This document shows positions 44,633 to 53,405 of a DNA stretch of 64,000 nt, one piece after another. Origin of the DNA: Curvibacter lanceolatus ATCC 14669. Lineage in GTDB: Bacteria; Pseudomonadota; Gammaproteobacteria; Burkholderiales; Burkholderiaceae_C. How positions within the stretch are numbered: the stretch's first letter is position 1; each line of letters opens with the position of its first letter. Made by a program: the position numbers and the translations under genes. Under the pieces are notes generated by a model. That model saw nothing but the letters and a program-made list of their open reading frames with translations. It had not been told where the DNA came from and did no database searches. The stretch spans positions 1-64,000 of the forward strand of contig NZ_KB906262.1 of assembly GCF_000381265.1 (NCBI RefSeq), written 5' to 3'.

Positions 44633-47227
44633 TCAGCCGCAAGAGCCGAGGTAGCCGCAGTGCGTGCAGAACTCGCAGCCATCTTTCTTGACCAGCGCAT
44701 GGGCGCCACATTCAGGGCAGGGCTTGCCCGGCGTGACCTCCATGTGCGGCAGCATGGCGGGCTCGCCCGGGGCCGGCGCCGGGGTCTGGCCTGGGGCGGC
44801 GGCCCGCGATGCGTGCTGGCGCAGCGCCGGGATCACGCGGCCCTCGTCGTCCAGAAAGCCGCGTCGGTACAGGATCTGCTGCACCGCATAGGCGATGGCC
44901 GCCACTTCCGAGCTGTGAAAGCGCGGCACCCGGGTGCCATCGGCCTTGCGGTAGTAGCCCGAGCGCACCAGGCCTTTGTCCCAGGTCACCTTGCGCAGAT
45001 CGGCCAGCGCCTTGGGCAGGCGGCCGTCGCGCGCCGTCAGCGACAGCACGCGGGCCACGGCGGTCACCCATTGCTGGGCCTCGTCGTTCTGGCCGGCCGG
45101 GATGAACACCTCCAGTGGCCGCTCCACGGTCACGCTTTGGCCCTCCAGAAAGCCCTCCACGCTCACGAAGGACACCACCAGGTACAGCGATTTCTGGCCT
45201 TCGGAGGTGTGGTAGACCAGCTTCTCGGTCACCGCCGGGGTTTCGCCTTCGGGGCGTTTTTCGATGCTGATGCGCAGCGGGTCCATGTCCAGCGGGGCCG
45301 GCGCGGGGCCGGGGCTGGTCCCAGGGGCGGCGTTGTTGGCGGTGGCGGCGGTGGGCACCTCCAGCACCGCGCCCAGGGTGTCGTTGGGCCGGTAGGTGGC
45401 GCAGCCTTTCAGGCCATAGGCGTGGGCGCGCAGGTACAACTTCTTGAAATCGTCAAAGGGGTAGTCGGCCGGCACGTTGACGGTCTTGCTGATGGCCGTG
45501 TCGATGAAGGGCTGCACCGCGCCCATCATGGCCAGGTGGTCATCGCAGGACATGGCCAGCGCGGTCACCATCGAGTCGGGCAGCACCTGGCTCACGCGCA
45601 GGCGCTGGCCTTCGTGGCTGAACTCGTCCTGGTAGCGGCACACCGCGTCCAGCACGGCGTTGCCGAAGGCCGGCTCCAGCGTGCCGAGGAAGACCCGCAG
45701 GCCGTGGTCCACCACGGCAAAGGCCTGGGTGCCGCCATCGGGGGTGCGCTTGTTGCGCGTGTAGGCCAGCGAGAACGGCGGCTCGATGCCATTGCTGGCG
45801 TTGTCGGCAAAGGCCAGGCTCACGGTGCCGGTGGGGGCGATCGACAGCAGGTGGCTGTTGCGGATGCCGTGCTCGCGGATGCGCGCCTTCAAGGCCTCGG
45901 GCAGGCGCGAGGCAAAGGTGCCGGGCGCCAGATAGGCCTCGGCCTGCAGGGCCGGAAACGGACCGCGCTCGATGGCCAGGTCGATCGAGGCGGCGTAGGC
46001 CGCATCGCGCATCAGTTCGGCGATGTGGGCGGCCTCACGTCGACCGGCTTCGCTGTCATAGCGCAGGTTCAGCATGGCCAGGGCATTGCCCATGCCGGTG
46101 AAGCCCACGCCGATGCGGCGCTTGGCCATGGCTTGTTCCTGCTGCTCTTTCAGTGGCCAGGGCGTGGCATCCAGCACGTTGTCCAGAAAGCGCACCTGCA
46201 GCCGCACCGAGGCGATGAAGCCCGCCTCATCGAAGCGCGCCGCCGGTGTGAAGGGCTGCTGCACAAAGCTCGGCAGGATGATCGGCCCCAGGTCGCAGCA
46301 GCCATAGGCACACAGCGGCTGTTCGCCGCAGGGGTTGGTGGCGACGATCTCTTCGCAGTAGCGCAGGTTGTTGTCTTCGTTGACCCGGTCCAGAAAGATG
46401 ATGCCCGGCTCGGCATAGTCGTAGGCCGAGCGCATCACCCGGTCCCACAGGGCGCTGGCACTCACCTCCTGGTACACCCACAGGCCATCTTCGCGCTGGA
46501 AGGCGCCCCGCTCGATCAGGGCCCGTGTCGGTCGCGCTTTGTGCACCAGTTGCACCTGGCCTTGTGCGGCCAGCGCCTGCATGAAGGCCTTGGTCACTCC
46601 CACCGACACATTGAAGTTGTTCCAGCGCCCCTTGGTGCGCTTGGCTTCGATGAACTCCTGCACGTCGGGGTGGTCGATGTTCAGGATGCCCATCTGCGCG
46701 CCGCGTCGCGAGCCCGCCGCCATCACCGTGCGGCACGAGGCATCGAACACATCCATGAAGGTGCAGGGCCCGGAGGCGTCCGAGTTCGTGCCCTTCACCA
46801 GCGCGCCCTTGGGGCGGATGGCCGAAAAGTTGTAGCCCACACCGCCGCCACGGCGCAGGGTTTCGCTGGCCTGCGACAGCGCGGTGTAGATGCCGGGCAC
46901 ACCATCTTCGTCGTAGCCCACCGCCGCATCGCCCACCGGCTGCACAAAGCAGTTGATGAAGGTGGCGTTGTGACCCGCACCGGCCGACGCCATGATGCGC
47001 CCGGCGCCAATGGCCCCGGCCAGCATGTTGAGGCGGAATTTCTCGCCCATCTCGGCGCGCAGTTCGGGCGTGGGCTCGACCGAGGCCACCGCCCGCGCCA
47101 CGCGCTCGAACACCTGGCCGGCCGAATGTTCACCCAGTTCGGCCTGGCAGTATTTCTCCTGCAACACCTCGGTGGTGATGCTTTGGGGGGCGAGCGCCGC
47201 AGCGGTGGCGGTGACAGCAGTGTCCAT
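44633..47227 (-). CDS. nrdJ: Adenosylcobalamin-dependent (class II) ribonucleotide reductase
   Basis: This enzyme makes deoxyribonucleotides using adenosylcobalamin and so works with or without oxygen. The product is 864 residues. The active-site loop NPCGEQPLCAYGCCDLG is near residue 300, and SASALWDRVMRSAYDYAEPG is typical. The C-terminus has a CPECG...CEFCTHCG zinc-ribbon-like segment holding cysteines for thioredoxin reduction. The start at 47227 is favoured over 47233 because AAGGA is six bases upstream of it. No B12 riboswitch or NrdR box was recognised upstream. Confidence 0.95.
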   Translation of the reverse strand: MDTAVTATAAALAPQSITTEVLQEKYCQAELGEHSAGQVFERVARAVASVEPTPELRAEMGEKFRLNMLAGAIGAGRIMASAGAGHNATFINCFVQPVGDAAVGYDEDGVPGIYTALSQASETLRRGGGVGYNFSAIRPKGALVKGTNSDASGPCTFMDVFDASCRTVMAAGSRRGAQMGILNIDHPDVQEFIEAKRTKGRWNNFNVSVGVTKAFMQALAAQGQVQLVHKARPTRALIERGAFQREDGLWVYQEVSASALWDRVMRSAYDYAEPGIIFLDRVNEDNNLRYCEEIVATNPCGEQPLCAYGCCDLGPIILPSFVQQPFTPAARFDEAGFIASVRLQVRFLDNVLDATPWPLKEQQEQAMAKRRIGVGFTGMGNALAMLNLRYDSEAGRREAAHIAELMRDAAYAASIDLAIERGPFPALQAEAYLAPGTFASRLPEALKARIREHGIRNSHLLSIAPTGTVSLAFADNASNGIEPPFSLAYTRNKRTPDGGTQAFAVVDHGLRVFLGTLEPAFGNAVLDAVCRYQDEFSHEGQRLRVSQVLPDSMVTALAMSCDDHLAMMGAVQPFIDTAISKTVNVPADYPFDDFKKLYLRAHAYGLKGCATYRPNDTLGAVLEVPTAATANNAAPGTSPGPAPAPLDMDPLRISIEKRPEGETPAVTEKLVYHTSEGQKSLYLVVSFVSVEGFLEGQSVTVERPLEVFIPAGQNDEAQQWVTAVARVLSLTARDGRLPKALADLRKVTWDKGLVRSGYYRKADGTRVPRFHSSEVAAIAYAVQQILYRRGFLDDEGRVIPALRQHASRAAAPGQTPAPAPGEPAMLPHMEVTPGKPCPECGAHALVKKDGCEFCTHCGYLGSCG

Positions 47228-47534
47228 GGGCATTCCTTGGGTGGCGGGCCACCGAAAAGAACGCAGCATAGGCCGAGCTTGAGCCCTGTGCTTGACCCTG
47301 ATCAGCAAGAGGTTTCAGCGCTTGTTGATGATCGGATCCTGTGTCAGGAGACAACCCGGGCATGTGCCTTGCTTGAGAAGACTGTGATGAGTGCAAATTT
47401 AAAGCAATGTTTTTTAGGCGAAACAAGTGCAGACTCTCCCATTGGGTTGGGGGCGTTGCGCACCGTTTTGGGCCTTCGGTGCACTCCGCTGGTCCGGGCG
47501 CTTGCCCGTGTGCCGCATTGAACCCGGAGACACC
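47228..47534. other. Intergenic region between divergent nrdJ and a hypothetical gene
   Basis: A 307-bp divergent intergenic region. It must hold promoters for both sides. I see no protein gene, no B12 box and no clear inverted repeat. It is less GC-rich than its surroundings around 47390-47420 (a short AT-rich stretch), where a promoter may lie. Confidence 0.4.
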
Positions 47535-47924
47535 ATGCGCATCCCGCATCTGCAAGATCCCAGCACCCCATCGGGGGCACGCATCCACACCCCCCCGGAT
47601 TCCGCCCCGCGCCTGAAAGCCACGGTGGACGACGGCTCCATCCGCGCCACGGCCATTTTGCTTACCCAGCAAGGGCTGGCCGATGCCCTGCAGGGGGGCG
47701 GCGATTGGGCCGAGGCGGCCCCCCTGACGCTGGTCGAGACCGAGCGCGGCGTGCTCACGCTGTGGGCGCTGGTCAAAGACGTGGTGGCCCGGCCCCAGGC
47801 CGAGGCGGCCTTGGCCTCGCTGCTCAGCCAGGCGCTGAGCCTGCGCCTGCGTGGCGTGGCCGAAGGCCTGGCCCTGCTGGGGCGGCAGGCGCTGGAGCCG
47901 CAAGTGCCGTCAGCGGCGGCCTGA
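47535..47924 (+). CDS. Hypothetical protein
   Basis: A 129-residue soluble protein from ATG 47535, preceded by GGAG. It begins MRIPHLQDPSTPSGARIHTP and becomes rich in Ala and Leu (QAEAALASLLSQALSLRLRG), suggesting helices. There is no signal peptide and no family I recognise. It is divergent from nrdJ and convergent with the M20 gene, 23 bp apart. A longer in-frame N-terminus exists upstream but lacks a ribosome binding site. Confidence 0.55.
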   Translation: MRIPHLQDPSTPSGARIHTPPDSAPRLKATVDDGSIRATAILLTQQGLADALQGGGDWAEAAPLTLVETERGVLTLWALVKDVVARPQAEAALASLLSQALSLRLRGVAEGLALLGRQALEPQVPSAAA

Positions 47925-47947
47925 GCCGCCAGGCTGGGCCTGCTGCC

Positions 47948-49150
47948 TCAGGCGGCGCCCATGCCACGGGCAAACCACTGCCGCGCCAGCCGGTCCCAGA
48001 AGGTGGCGCCCAGGCCCAGGATGTCGTCGTTGAAATCGTAGTGCGCCGCGTGCAGGTTCACGCCGGGCTGGCCCGCAGCCGCGTTGCCGATCCAGCCGTA
48101 GGCGCCTGGCACCTGCTCCAGCATGAAGCCGAAATCCTCGGCCGTCATGGCCGGCAGCACGTCGGTGTGGGCCTGCTGTGCGCCCACCACCTCGGCCATC
48201 ACCTCGCCCATGAAGCGGGCCTCTCGGGCATGGTTCACGGTGCAGGGGTAGCCGGGCTTGATGATCACGCGCGCGGTACAGCCGTGTCCCTCGGCCACGT
48301 GGGTGGCGATGCGCTCGATGCCGGCCACCAGGCGCTCCAGCGTTTCGGGCTGCAGGGTGCGGCAGGTGCCGTACAGGGCGGCTTCGTCGGGGATGATGTT
48401 TTCCACTGTGCCGCCTTCGATCTTGCCGATGGTGAGCACGGCGCTGTCCAGCGGGTCGGTCTGGCGTGACACCAGCAATTGCAACTGGCCCACGATGGCA
48501 CAGGCCACCGGAATCGGGTCGAGCGCGGCATGCGGCTGGGCGGCGTGGCCGCCGCGTCCCTTCACCCGCACCTCGAATCGGTTGGCCGAGGCCATGATGG
48601 GCCCCACCCGCACGCCCATCTGGCCGGCCGGCAGGGCCGGCCAGTTGTGCAGCGCAAACACCGCCTGCATCGGAAAGCGCTCGAACAGGCCCTCCTGCAT
48701 CATGGCCCGGGCGCCGGCGCCGCCTTCTTCGCCGGGCTGGAAGATGAAGTGCACGGTGCCGTCAAAGTCGGGTTTTTGGGCCAGCAGGGTGGCCGCCCCC
48801 AGCAGCATGGTGGTGTGGCCGTCGTGGCCGCAGGCGTGCATGCGGCCTTCGTTCTGGCTGGCATGGCCGAAGGTGTTGATCTCTTGTACCGGCAGCGCGT
48901 CCATGTCGGCGCGCAGCCCCACCGCCGGCCCCGGGTTGGCGGCGCTGTGACCCCGCCCGTGTAGCGTGGCCACCACCCCGGTCTGGGCCAGGCCACGGTG
49001 CACCGGCAGGCCCAGGGCCTCCAGGTAGGCTGCTACGCGGGCGGCGGTGCGCTGCTCTTCGTATTTCAGTTCGGGGTGGGCATGCAGGTCGCGGCGAAAG
49101 CCGATCAACTGTCCCAGGTAGGGGGTGACATCGGGCGTGAGGGTGGTCAT
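47948..49150 (-). CDS. M20 family amidohydrolase (hippurate hydrolase-like)
   Basis: A zinc-dependent amidohydrolase of the M20D/hippuricase group, 400 residues, cytoplasmic. The metal-binding and catalytic motifs are RRDLHAHPEL, GLRADMDALPV, MHACGHDGHTTMLLG and QPGEEGGAGA. The dimerization domain follows. Substrates are N-acyl amino acids such as hippurate or N-acetyl amino acids; the exact one cannot be told. The start at 49150 gives MTTLTPDVTPYLGQLIGFRR. It is divergent from a siderophore receptor, 156 bp apart. Confidence 0.92.
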   Translation of the reverse strand: MTTLTPDVTPYLGQLIGFRRDLHAHPELKYEEQRTAARVAAYLEALGLPVHRGLAQTGVVATLHGRGHSAANPGPAVGLRADMDALPVQEINTFGHASQNEGRMHACGHDGHTTMLLGAATLLAQKPDFDGTVHFIFQPGEEGGAGARAMMQEGLFERFPMQAVFALHNWPALPAGQMGVRVGPIMASANRFEVRVKGRGGHAAQPHAALDPIPVACAIVGQLQLLVSRQTDPLDSAVLTIGKIEGGTVENIIPDEAALYGTCRTLQPETLERLVAGIERIATHVAEGHGCTARVIIKPGYPCTVNHAREARFMGEVMAEVVGAQQAHTDVLPAMTAEDFGFMLEQVPGAYGWIGNAAAGQPGVNLHAAHYDFNDDILGLGATFWDRLARQWFARGMGAA

Positions 49151-49275
49151 GGGGGGGCAGGGGCCTGCGCTACCAAAGCGCGCCGGGCCCGCAGGCTGGA
49201 CAAGTCGATCATTGTCCATCTTGTGTTGAGCGGGTGCTTGTCGGGGGGGCGTTACCTTTGCAAACTTGATTCACA

Positions 49276-49294
49276 AATAAGAATCATTCGCATT
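49276..49294. promoter_or_regulatory. Putative Fur box upstream of the siderophore receptor
   Basis: The 19-base sequence AATAAGAATCATTCGCATT is a near-palindrome of the common Fur-site form with AATNAGAATCATTCNCATT symmetry. It lies 12 bp before the receptor start and 126 bp before the divergent M20 gene. It predicts iron repression. Confidence 0.75.
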
Positions 49295-49306
49295 AGAATC
49301 CGGCGA

Positions 49307-51517
49307 ATGACGACCGCACCATCCTCTTCCCTGCTTGCCAGGCGCCTGCGCCGGCGCCCCCTCCATCCGCTCAAACCGGCCACCTCTTCCGCTTTCAGCC
49401 TGCGTGCCCTGGTGGCTGCCATGGCTGTGGGCGTGCCCGCACTGCAGGCACAGGCGGCCGATCCGGCAGGCCAGAGCCTCAAGGAGGTGACGGTGTCGGC
49501 CGGCGCCGACGCCAGCACCGAAGGCACCGGCGCCTACACCACGCGCGCCACCAGCACTGCCACCCGGCTCGACCTGTCGATCAAGGACACGCCGCAGTCC
49601 ATCAGTGTGGTCACGCGTTCGCAGATGGACGACTTCGCGCTGCAAAACGTCAACGAGGTGCTGGACAACGCCACCGGCATCCAGGTCGAGCGCATCGAGA
49701 CCGACCGCACCTACTACAGCGCCCGTGGCTTCGACATCAGCAACTTCCAGGTCGATGGCCTGGGCCTGCCCTTCACCAACGGAGGGCAGGAGGGCGACAT
49801 GGACACCGCGCTGTTTGACCGCGTCGAAGTGCTGCGAGGCGCCAACGGGCTGATGTCCTCCACCGGCAACCCCTCTGCCACCATCAACTTCGTGCGCAAG
49901 CGCCCGACCACCGACTTCCAGGCCTCGGCTGGCCTGAGCCTGGGCAGCTGGAACAACCGCCGCCTGGACGCCGACATCGCCGGCCCGCTGAACGCCGCCG
50001 GCACCTTGCGCGGGCGCCTGGTGCTGGCCGATCAGGACAAGAACAGCTACCTCGACCGCTACTCCCTGCACAAGCAGGTGCTGTCGGCCGTGCTGGAGGC
50101 CGACCTGGCCCCCGGCACCCGACTGAGCGCAGGCCTGAGCTACCAGAAGAACCAGCCACGCGGCAGCATGTGGGGGGCCCTGCCGCTCTACAACACCGAC
50201 GGCAGCGCCACCCAGTACCCCGTCTCGACCAGCACCGCGGCCAACTGGAGCAACTGGAATACCTCCGACACCCGCAGCTTTGTCGAGCTGGCCCATCAGC
50301 TCGACAGCGGCTGGCAGATCAAGGGTGTGCTCAGTCAGCGCCTGTTGCGCTCAGAGGGCGATCTGTTCTATGCCTATGGCACACCCGATGCCAGCACCGG
50401 TCTGGGCCTGTACAGCTACCCTTCTTATTACCGCAGCCGCGAGAAGCAGACCCTGGTCGACGTCTATGCGAGCGGCCCGTTTGATCTGGCCGGGCGCCGT
50501 CACGAACTGGTGCTGGGGGCCAGCACGGCGCGCAGCGACACCCAGCAGCTGTCCTGGTACAGCGCTGATATCGGCACCGCCTTGCCCTCTTTGAGCCACT
50601 GGACCGGCAACTACACCCAACCGAGTTTCGACGCCTATTCGAACAGCGCCAGCTTTGTGATCCGGCGCCAAAGCGTGTACGGCACGGCCCGCTGGAACCT
50701 GTCCGACCGGCTCAAGCTGTTCACCGGGGGCAATGTGACCCAGGTCGACAGCAGCGGCCAGAACTATGGCGTGCAACACCAGTACGCCAAGACCAAGGCC
50801 TTGCCCTACCTGGGGGGCACCTATGCGCTGGATGCCCAGCACAACCTCTACGCCAGCTATGCGGGCATCTTCAACCCGCAGACCGAGGTGGGCGCCAACC
50901 TGCAACCCCTGCCGCCCATCGAGGGCCGCAACCTGGAGGTGGGCGCCAAGGGCGAGTGGTTCGAGCGCCGACTCAATGCATCGGCCTCGGTGTTCCGCAC
51001 CCAGCAGAACAACACCGCCGAAGCCACCGCCACCTATGTGGGCAGCACCCTGGTCTACAGCACGGTGGACGCCACCTCGACCGGCTTCGAACTCGATGTG
51101 GGCGGCCGCCTGACACCGGCCTGGGAGCTCAGTGGCGGTTTCACCCACATGCGCATCCGCAACGACAGCACCGGGGCCGATGCGCGCACTTATGTGCCAC
51201 GCCAGACCCTGCGCCTGTCCACCGTCTACAAGGTGGACCGACTGCCCGGCCTGAAGCTGGGGGCCAACCTGCGCTGGCAAAGCCAGATCTCGCGCGACCA
51301 GGGCATGACCGACACCCAGGGGCGCGAGATCGTCACGCGCCAGGCCGCGTATGCCCTGGTCGGCCTGATGGCCCGCTACGACTTTGACGCCCATTGGAGC
51401 GCCACCTTCAACATCGACAACCTGACCGACCGCAAGTACATCAACAGCCTGTACTGGGCGCAAGGTTTCTATGGGGCGCCTCGCAATGCCAAGCTCAGTG
51501 TCCAGTGGCGCTTCTGA
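49307..51517 (+). CDS. TonB-dependent siderophore receptor
   Basis: An outer-membrane ferric-siderophore receptor, 736 residues. A long signal peptide (cleaved about residue 50 at LQAQA) precedes a TonB-box-like LKEVTVSAG. The plug domain shows IKDTPQSISVVTRSQMDDF and VEVLRGANGLMSSTGNPSA, typical of the FhuE/FpvA siderophore group. The barrel ends NAKLSVQWRF with terminal Phe. There is no N-terminal signalling extension. The start at 49307 follows the Fur box. It overlaps the PepSY gene at its 3' end. Confidence 0.94.
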   Translation: MTTAPSSSLLARRLRRRPLHPLKPATSSAFSLRALVAAMAVGVPALQAQAADPAGQSLKEVTVSAGADASTEGTGAYTTRATSTATRLDLSIKDTPQSISVVTRSQMDDFALQNVNEVLDNATGIQVERIETDRTYYSARGFDISNFQVDGLGLPFTNGGQEGDMDTALFDRVEVLRGANGLMSSTGNPSATINFVRKRPTTDFQASAGLSLGSWNNRRLDADIAGPLNAAGTLRGRLVLADQDKNSYLDRYSLHKQVLSAVLEADLAPGTRLSAGLSYQKNQPRGSMWGALPLYNTDGSATQYPVSTSTAANWSNWNTSDTRSFVELAHQLDSGWQIKGVLSQRLLRSEGDLFYAYGTPDASTGLGLYSYPSYYRSREKQTLVDVYASGPFDLAGRRHELVLGASTARSDTQQLSWYSADIGTALPSLSHWTGNYTQPSFDAYSNSASFVIRRQSVYGTARWNLSDRLKLFTGGNVTQVDSSGQNYGVQHQYAKTKALPYLGGTYALDAQHNLYASYAGIFNPQTEVGANLQPLPPIEGRNLEVGAKGEWFERRLNASASVFRTQQNNTAEATATYVGSTLVYSTVDATSTGFELDVGGRLTPAWELSGGFTHMRIRNDSTGADARTYVPRQTLRLSTVYKVDRLPGLKLGANLRWQSQISRDQGMTDTQGREIVTRQAAYALVGLMARYDFDAHWSATFNIDNLTDRKYINSLYWAQGFYGAPRNAKLSVQWRF

Positions 51518-52796
51518 GCGCGTCGCGCCGAGGGCTCAGGCTCAAGCGCAAGCCCCGAGCCTGCGCGCCTGGCTGGTTCGACTGCACCGTTGGGCCGGCT
51601 TGTTGATGGCCGGCTTTCTGTTCGTGGCCGGCGTCACCGGCGCGGTCATCTCCTGGGACCATGAACTCGACGAGTGGCTGAACCCTCAGTTCAACCAGGC
51701 CACGGCCGAGGGCTCGCCTCAATCACCACTGGCATTGGCCCAGGTCGTCGAGGCCCGCCACCCCCAGGTCGAAGTCAGCTACCTGCCCCTGGCAGCCGAG
51801 CCTGGCCACGCCCTGGCCCTGGGCGTGCAGCCGCGCATCGATCCCGCCACGGGGGCTCCGGTGGCCGCCGATTTCAACCAGGTCTTCGTCGACCCGGTGT
51901 CGGGGGCCGAGCTGGGCCGCCGCCAATGGGGGGCCCTGTGGCCTTTGGGGCGGGAGAACCTGATCTCGTTCCTCTACGTGCTGCACTACAGCCTGCACCT
52001 GCCCGCCGCCTGGGGCATCGACCGCTGGGGCGTGTGGCTGATGGGCCTCATCGCCGCTGTCTGGACGCTGGATTGCTTCACCGGCCTGGTGCTCACCCTG
52101 CCGCCGCGTCGGCGTGCCGCACCCGTGCGGGCGGCCCCCGGCTTCTGGCTGCGCTGGAAGCCCGCCTGGATGCTGCGCTGGGGCGCTGGCGCCTACAAGC
52201 TCAACTTCGACCTGCACCGTGCGGGCAGCCTCTGGACCTGGGCGCTGTTGCTGACGCTGGCCTTCACCGCGTTCTCGCTCAACTTCTACCGCGAGCTGTT
52301 CCTGCCCGCGATTTCACTGGTGTCGCAGCGCACGCCTTCGCCCCTGGATGCCATCCCGGGGGCGGCCATCACGCCGCGCCTGGACTGGGCCGAGGCGCTG
52401 GCGCGGGCCCGCCGCGAGGCGGCTCGCCTGGGCTGGCGCGAGCCGGCCGGGGCGCTGTACCACGCGCGCTTCCATGGCGTGTATGGGGTGCAGTTCTTCC
52501 GCCCCGAGGACGGCCACGGCAGCGGTGGCGTGGGCCACCGCGAGCTGTACATCGACAGCCGCGACGGCCGCGTTCTGGGCCAGCGCGAACCCTGGAAAGG
52601 CACGGCGGCCGATCTGTTCGTGCAGGCCCAGTTCCCGCTGCATTCGGGCCGCATCCTGGGCCTGCCGGGGCGGGTGCTGATCTCGGCCATGGGCCTGGTG
52701 GTGGCCACATTGAGTGTGACCGGGGTGGTGATCTGGTGGCGCAAGCGCCGGGCTGTTAGAGCCTGTTCACGATCTCGCGCTCGTGGGAGATCGTGA
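51471..52796 (+). CDS. PepSY-associated membrane protein (possible siderophore reductase)
   Basis: A 441-residue inner-membrane protein of the PepSY_TM family, often found beside TonB-dependent receptors and linked to ferric siderophore reduction. Helices: about residues 42-64 (AGLLMAGFLFVAGVTGAVIS), 185-205, 250-270 and near 400-420. The start at 51471 has AAGG upstream and overlaps the receptor by 47 bases; 51486 is an alternative. The last 15 or so residues (RAVRACSRSRARGRS) are encoded by an inverted repeat and are probably not native. Conserved His residues (WDHELDEW, VLHYSLHLP) may bind heme. Confidence 0.85.
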   Translation: MGRLAMPSSVSSGASERVAPRAQAQAQAPSLRAWLVRLHRWAGLLMAGFLFVAGVTGAVISWDHELDEWLNPQFNQATAEGSPQSPLALAQVVEARHPQVEVSYLPLAAEPGHALALGVQPRIDPATGAPVAADFNQVFVDPVSGAELGRRQWGALWPLGRENLISFLYVLHYSLHLPAAWGIDRWGVWLMGLIAAVWTLDCFTGLVLTLPPRRRAAPVRAAPGFWLRWKPAWMLRWGAGAYKLNFDLHRAGSLWTWALLLTLAFTAFSLNFYRELFLPAISLVSQRTPSPLDAIPGAAITPRLDWAEALARARREAARLGWREPAGALYHARFHGVYGVQFFRPEDGHGSGGVGHRELYIDSRDGRVLGQREPWKGTAADLFVQAQFPLHSGRILGLPGRVLISAMGLVVATLSVTGVVIWWRKRRAVRACSRSRARGRS

Positions 52797-52808
52797 ACAG
52801 TCTCTTAG
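52757..52808. repeat. Inverted repeat across the end of the PepSY gene
   Basis: A 14-bp perfect inverted repeat, CTGTTCACGATCTC (52763-52776) and GAGATCGTGAACAG (52787-52800), with a ten-base spacer, extended imperfectly outward by TTAGAGC and TCTCTTA. It contains the stop codon of the PepSY gene and ends in the first codons after the Lrp stop. It may act as a terminator hairpin for both convergent genes or be the remnant of a small palindromic mobile element. Confidence 0.75.
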
Positions 52809-53284
52809 ACCTCGCCCACCGGCAACCGCACCTCTGATTTGACCTCGTTGAGCACGATGCTGGAGCGCACCTGCGAAACCCCGGGCAGCCGGAAGATGGT
52901 GCCGTGCAACAGCTGCTCGTAATGGGCCACATCGCGCGCCATCACGGTCAGGATGTAGTCGGCCTGGCCGGTGGTGCTCAGGCAGCGCACGATGTGGGGC
53001 GACACGGCCACCTCACGCTCGAACTGGCGCACCGTGGTCTCGGTGTGCTGGCTCAGGTTCACCTCCACCACCACCAGCAGGTTCAGCCCCACCTTGCTGC
53101 GATCCACCAGCGCGGTGTAGCCGCGGATCACCCCGGCCGCCTCCAGCTCCTTGATGCGCTTCCAGCAGGGCGTGGTCGACAGCCCGGCCTTGGTGGCGAT
53201 TTGCTGCACGGTCTGGCGTGAATCGCGCTGCAGCTCCTGCAGGATCAACAGGCTGGCAGCATCCAGTGTGAAATTCTCGTTCAT
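52805..53284 (-). CDS. Lrp/AsnC-family regulator
   Basis: A 159-residue feast/famine regulator. The HTH is in the N-terminal 60 residues (ILQELQRDSRQTVQQIATKA, GLSTTPCWKRIKELEAAGVI), followed by the RAM effector domain (YILTVMARDVAHYEQLLHG). The start at 53284 (MNENFTLDAASLLILQ) is the standard Lrp start; a longer reading adds an unusual N-terminus. It is divergent from the indolepyruvate oxidoreductase gene, 121 bp apart, and is probably its amino-acid-responsive regulator. Confidence 0.93.
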   Translation of the reverse strand: MNENFTLDAASLLILQELQRDSRQTVQQIATKAGLSTTPCWKRIKELEAAGVIRGYTALVDRSKVGLNLLVVVEVNLSQHTETTVRQFEREVAVSPHIVRCLSTTGQADYILTVMARDVAHYEQLLHGTIFRLPGVSQVRSSIVLNEVKSEVRLPVGEV

Positions 53285-53405
53285 GGCTGATTTTAGGAAT
53301 GGAAATCTCGAAACAGCGGATTCCCCCAAAAATGAAGAACCAAATTCTCACGCCGGTGCGGCAAGCTCATGGCTTCCCCAAGGCCCTGCGAGGCGCGAGA
53401 AGAAC

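Noticed and set aside
47228..47534. Cobalamin riboswitch upstream of nrdJ
   Set aside because: No B12-box-like sequence was found on the minus strand of this gap.
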